Positions 25,799 through 28,223 of a stretch of 28,223 nt of DNA are shown one piece after another. The notes under the pieces are model-generated. The model saw only the letters and a list, made by a program, of their open reading frames with translations. It was not told the DNA's origin and did no database searches. The position numbers and the translations under genes were made by a program. This stretch comes from CAZOKO01 sp964580455 (GTDB lineage: Bacteria; Desulfobacterota; WTBG01): positions 1 through 28,223 of the forward strand of contig CAZOKO010000026.1 of the NCBI GenBank assembly GCA_964580455.1, written 5' to 3'. Numbering within the stretch: the first letter of the stretch is position 1; every line of letters begins with the position of its first letter.

Positions 25799-26233
25799 AT
25801 GGGAGCAGGTGGGATTCCTTTACAGGTTGAAAAAGAATTTTTTGAGAAAGAAAGAGGAAAGTATAAATTATATGCTTATACAGCAGATATAACTTATGAA
25901 GGAGATGACCGGGTTGATGTATCAGTCAACAATGGACAATTTGTTTTTGTACCCCCCAGGCATTTACTATTTGACTATCGATTCGGGCATATAACTGAAG
26001 ATCAGTTTCAAAAGGCATATTTTGAGTTCCTTGAGGAGAGCTACGTTAATCAACGATATACCTGGGATACAATATTGAATGGAGATAGGATAGTATTGGT
26101 TTGCAATTGCAATGCAAAAGGCAAAGCCTGTCATCGATATTTTCTTGTCAATTTCTTAAAGAAGCTTGGAGTAGTTTATAAGGGTGAGCTCGAACCACAA
26201 AGCTCAAGAAGAAAAACAAAAACTCATTTTTGA
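25799..26233 (+). CDS. DUF488-like conserved protein
   Basis: A 144-residue protein of unknown function. The middle has YAYTADITYEGDDRVDVSVN, typical of a small alpha/beta protein. Near the end, RIVLVCNCNAKGKACHRYF gives C102-x-C104 and C111-H112-R113, the CxC...CHR signature I associate with DUF488-like proteins; family assignment is tentative. AAGGAG sits at good spacing before the ATG. The conserved part ends at GVVYKGEL (about 131); residues 132-144 (EPQSSRRKTKTHF) are encoded by the first unit of a 40-bp tandem repeat and the stop codon lies at the start of the second unit. The natural C-terminus was probably overwritten by the repeat. Confidence 0.7.
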   Translation: MGAGGIPLQVEKEFFEKERGKYKLYAYTADITYEGDDRVDVSVNNGQFVFVPPRHLLFDYRFGHITEDQFQKAYFEFLEESYVNQRYTWDTILNGDRIVLVCNCNAKGKACHRYFLVNFLKKLGVVYKGELEPQSSRRKTKTHF

Positions 26234-26310
26234 ACCACGGAGAACACGAAAGAAATCCAAGAATTATCTATGAACCACGAAGATTACGAAGAAAATCTAT
26301 TTTGTTTTTA
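26191..26310. repeat. Three-unit degenerate 40-bp tandem repeat
   Basis: GAACCAC starts at 26192, 26232 and 26272, exactly 40 bases apart. Within each unit the first 26 or so bases align (GAACCACAAAGCTCAAGAAG, GAACCACGGAGAACACGAAA, GAACCACGAAGATTACGAAG), and the rest diverges. The words are the same family as the CTTCGTGG copy at 25435-25463. Unit 1 is coding; the TGA of the gene lies at 26231-26233 in unit 2. Confidence 0.75.
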
Positions 26311-26334
26311 ATTGGCTGCAGTGCATCAAAATGG

Positions 26335-26589
26335 CTATTCCCAAGACAATTTTGGTAGTTTCTTAAGAGCATTTACGAATTTTTCAAGGTTGAATGCCTC
26401 TTGTTTCTTCATAATATCAAATAGTTCTGAGGATACAACACATCCAATAAGTTCTTTAGCTTCCTTTTTGGAATATCCTTACGATATCAAACGGTCTAAT
26501 GTCTGTTTTGTCTCAGGTGGATCATTAGCTAGAATCTGATTATCGACAACTTGTAAAATAGCAGCTTTTAGATGGGGGTTAGTATCCAT
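26335..26589 (-). pseudogene. Small conserved-looking gene with one in-frame stop
   Basis: On the minus strand from ATG 26589 the frame reads MDTNPHLKAAILQVVDNQIL, then NDPPETKQTLDRLIS, a TAA at 26481-26479, and continues GYSKKEAKELIGCVV through FNLEKFVNALKKLP to a TAG at 26337-26335. Both halves look like one smooth helical protein of 83 residues plus the interrupted codon. I recall small uncharacterised proteins with an NDPPETK...RL..EGYS pattern, where the stop would correspond to a Glu (GAA to TAA). No ribosome site is evident. It follows higA by 57 bases on the same strand. Possibilities: a true nonsense mutation, a sequencing error, or readthrough. Confidence 0.6.
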
Positions 26590-26646
26590 ATTTGCAAATC
26601 TCTATAGACAATTATTACGGGGAATCTAAGCTGCAGACGAACAGAT

Positions 26647-26952
26647 TTATACTGCAGCAGCATAAACATGTACTTCCTTATCAAGTCTATTCTTCAATCG
26701 ATCCTTTTCTATCTCAAGATCATACCTTGCCTGAAGATTAATCCAAAACTTTTCAGAAAGACCGAAATATTTTGATAGTCTAAGAGCAGTATCTGGTGTT
26801 ATAGACCGTTTGCCATGAACAATCTCGTTTATTCTGCGAGCAGGTACGTTGATATCTTTAGCTAATCTGTACTGGCTAATATCCATAGGCTTCAGAAACT
26901 CCTCCATCAGAATTTCACCTGGATGAATTGGTTCTAATATTTTTTTTGTCAT
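26647..26952 (-). CDS. higA: HigA-type antitoxin
   Basis: A 101-residue XRE-family helix-turn-helix protein that should bind and neutralise the HigB toxin and repress the operon. The N-terminus EPIHPGEILMEEFLKPM is the family signature, followed by QYRLAKDINVPARRINEIVHGKR (recognition helix region) and the tail ALRLSKYFGLSEKFWINLQARYDL. A strong TAGGAGG at good spacing overlaps the higB stop region. Antitoxin downstream of toxin is the usual order for HigBA. Length and motifs indicate an intact gene. Confidence 0.93.
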   Translation of the reverse strand: MTKKILEPIHPGEILMEEFLKPMDISQYRLAKDINVPARRINEIVHGKRSITPDTALRLSKYFGLSEKFWINLQARYDLEIEKDRLKNRLDKEVHVYAAAV

Positions 26953-26961
26953 TGTTTCCTC

Positions 26962-27243
26962 CTAATGATAATCTACTATCTCTACTCCGTATGCATCCCC
27001 TTTGTGCCATTTAAAACAAATGCGCCACTGTTTATTAATTCGAATACTATGCTGTCCTTTTCTATCTTTTGACAATTTTTCCAATTGATTGTTAGGGGGG
27101 ATCTGTAAATCTCGAAGGAGTTCAGCACCCTCTATTATTTCAAGTTTTCTCCGCGCAACTTTCTGTGTGCTTTGTGGAAGTTTGCGTGATACTTGACGGT
27201 TAAAGATTTTTTCTGTTTCTTTGCAAGCAAAGTTCTTTATCAT
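26962..27243 (-). CDS. higB: HigB-type toxin (RelE superfamily)
   Basis: A 93-residue ribosome-dependent mRNA endonuclease candidate. It contains IKNFACKETEKIF, RKLEIIEGAELLRDLQIPPNNQLEKL, then QHSIRINKQWRICFKWHKGDAYGVEIVDYH, the classic HigB end. I start at MIKNF (27243), where homology begins; the frame opens 12 codons earlier without support. No ribosome site precedes this ATG; instead a near-consensus promoter places transcription at or next to the ATG, so the transcript may be leaderless. higA follows after nine bases. Confidence 0.93.
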   Translation of the reverse strand: MIKNFACKETEKIFNRQVSRKLPQSTQKVARRKLEIIEGAELLRDLQIPPNNQLEKLSKDRKGQHSIRINKQWRICFKWHKGDAYGVEIVDYH

Positions 27244-27250
27244 TAAATAA

Positions 27251-27279
27251 ATAATATTGCATTGCGTTAATAATGTCAA
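27251..27279 (-). promoter_or_regulatory. Near-consensus promoter of higBA with direct repeats
   Basis: On the minus strand a perfect TTGACA (27279-27274), a 17-base spacer and TATTAT (27256-27251). Seven bases separate the -10 box from the higB ATG, so transcription should begin at about the A of the ATG. GCGTTA direct repeats (plus strand 27264-27269 and 27280-27285, 16 bases apart) flank the -35 box and are candidate HigA sites. Confidence 0.75.
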
Positions 27280-27343
27280 GCGTTATTATTGTTCTTTGAC
27301 ATAACGTAGAGTAAAAGAAAAAGAAAAACAACGGAAAAACAAC

Positions 27344-27573
27344 GGGGTCTTGAAAGTTGAATAAAGATCTGTTTTGTGCTATATGTCCTGAAACATACAT
27401 TATTTTCAGGGGGCAGATGATTGTATGATAGCTAAGGATACAAGATCAGTGAATCAGCGGTATCCCATGCAGTCCGCAGGGCTTCGAAAACCATTGCAAG
27501 GGATAAAAAAGCACGCAAAAAGCTGACAATATTATTGGTAATCTCAAACTTTCAAGATTCAAGACCTGACCCC
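27344..27573 (+). mobile_element. Decayed mobile element with inverted ends
   Basis: The left end GGGGTC-TTGAAAGTT (27344-27358) and the right end (27547-27573, ending TCAAGACCTGACCCC) are inverse partners with a 12-base indel in the left copy. The phrase GGGGTCAGGTCTTGA is one I associate with REP-associated Y1 transposase elements. Inside, the frame from 27436 reads GYKISESAVSHAVRRASKTI then ARDKKARKKLTIL: a helix-turn-helix tail like that of such transposases, preceded by a stop. A hairpin CCTGAAA/TTTCAGG lies at 27387-27410. No catalytic part remains, so the element is dead here. Confidence 0.5.
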
Positions 27574-27620
27574 TATGTTTTTTTGCATTTTTACCCATAG
27601 ATTTCATCTAAGAGCCTTAT

Positions 27621-28223
27621 TTAGATATTTTGAAATTCAATGGTTTCTTTCTCCACTCCGGGGTAAATATTATCAATTGTTTTTTGAACTTCGATTGTCT
27701 TTTGAAGAGATGAAACAATCTTGCAGTAATGTTTTATATCATCGAGGGACAGCCTTCTCCCTTTTCTATCTTTCAGCCATTTATTGCAGACCTGATAACC
27801 ACCGATTTGATACTGCCACACTTCTTTTTTAATTTCTTCAAAATATTGGCTTTGATTGAAATAGACTCGTTTTTCTTTTTCGCTGTATTTGAATTTTTCA
27901 ATCTTATTGTTTCCCTTACCCTGGAATTTAGCAATTGGTGGATCAAGCTCTGTTGATTTAAGCAGATGCAAATCGACAAATCTTTTTCCATATCCAGCCA
28001 TTTTGCTGAATAGTTTATAATTTTTTGTAAAGGGAACCCTTGGAAAATCTGTCTTTAGAAACTCAGCATATTTTGTGCGGTAGGTATTAGAATAGAGGAT
28101 TGCATAGATATAACAAAAAATCTCCTCTGGCGTTGATTCTTTTTTATGAACTTCAGAGAGAGATGTGAAAAGTTCGGGGTTAATATTTGGTTGCCTTTCC
28201 TCTGACTCTTTCATATAGCTGAA
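27621..28223 (-). CDS. Type ISP restriction-modification enzyme, C-terminal part (5' end beyond window)
   Basis: The reading frame enters from the right edge without a start codon (a Met at 28214 is internal) and ends at 27621 with IYPGVEKETIEFQNI. The 200 or so residues seen match the C-terminal target-recognition region of type ISP enzymes: RQPNINPELFTSLSEVH, TPEEIFCYIYAILYSNTYR, YAEFLKTDFPRVPFTK, DLHLLKSTELDPPIAKF and VWQYQIGGYQVCNKWLKDRK. Type ISP proteins combine nuclease, helicase-like translocase and N6-adenine methyltransferase in one chain; those parts must lie outside the window. With higBA and the transposon relic it suggests a small defence and mobile island. The tail seen is intact. 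Confidence 0.88.
   Translation of the reverse strand, partial: FSYMKESEERQPNINPELFTSLSEVHKKESTPEEIFCYIYAILYSNTYRTKYAEFLKTDFPRVPFTKNYKLFSKMAGYGKRFVDLHLLKSTELDPPIAKFQGKGNNKIEKFKYSEKEKRVYFNQSQYFEEIKKEVWQYQIGGYQVCNKWLKDRKGRRLSLDDIKHYCKIVSSLQKTIEVQKTIDNIYPGVEKETIEFQNI

Noticed and set aside
26312..26539. 75-codon plus-strand frame
   Set aside because: Antisense to the better-supported interrupted minus-strand gene at 26335-26589; no ribosome site.

Overview
The window looks like a piece of a draft or metagenome-assembled genome from a diderm, low-to-moderate GC bacterium. A run of 100 Ns at 13018-13117 marks an assembly join. The two-membrane cell plan is inferred from LolA (lipoprotein carrier), a SurA-type periplasmic chaperone, a TonB-type protein and an RND efflux pump with its adaptor. 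DivIVA, YggT and a long-form HisG are also present. I cannot name the phylum from this sequence; an uncultivated lineage is likely, but that is inference.

Region 1 (1-3876) is a tight redox operon: an iron-sulfur flavoprotein with an extra N-terminal domain, a 2[4Fe-4S] ferredoxin, a secreted DUF6599-type protein, a twin-arginine-exported aldo/keto reductase carrying two C-terminal 4Fe-4S motifs, and a small two-helix membrane protein. ATGA overlaps and short gaps suggest coupled translation. Region 2 (4045-12284) is housekeeping: rpoZ diverges from ftsK, followed by lolA, mfd and a SurA-like PPIase, with a paired REP-like palindrome between ftsK and lolA.

Region 3 (12288-17531, minus strand) reads adaptor, then RND permease, then the assembly gap, then a TonB-domain protein. 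A terminator-like hairpin lies between adaptor and permease. Region 4 (17962-23928, plus strand) is a colinear housekeeping run: valS, nadC, coaX, yggT, divIVA, a DUF167/YggU protein and a cupin. hisG faces it on the minus strand.

Region 5 (24950-28223) is the accessory end. An 849-base gene-poor stretch is full of dispersed CCACAGAG/CCACGAAG-type repeats. Next come a DUF488-like gene whose 3' end runs into a three-unit 40-bp tandem repeat, a small conserved-looking gene broken by one in-frame stop, a higBA toxin-antitoxin pair with a near-consensus and apparently leaderless promoter, a decayed mobile element that keeps a helix-turn-helix tail inside inverted ends, and the C-terminal part of a type ISP restriction-modification enzyme cut by the window edge. 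This end looks like a small defence and mobile-element island.

I saw no rRNA, tRNA, CRISPR array or intact insertion sequence. The most interesting items are the exported Fe-S redox operon, the 40-bp repeat that supplies the C-terminus of a protein, the leaderless higBA promoter with direct repeats, and the transposon relic beside the type ISP gene.
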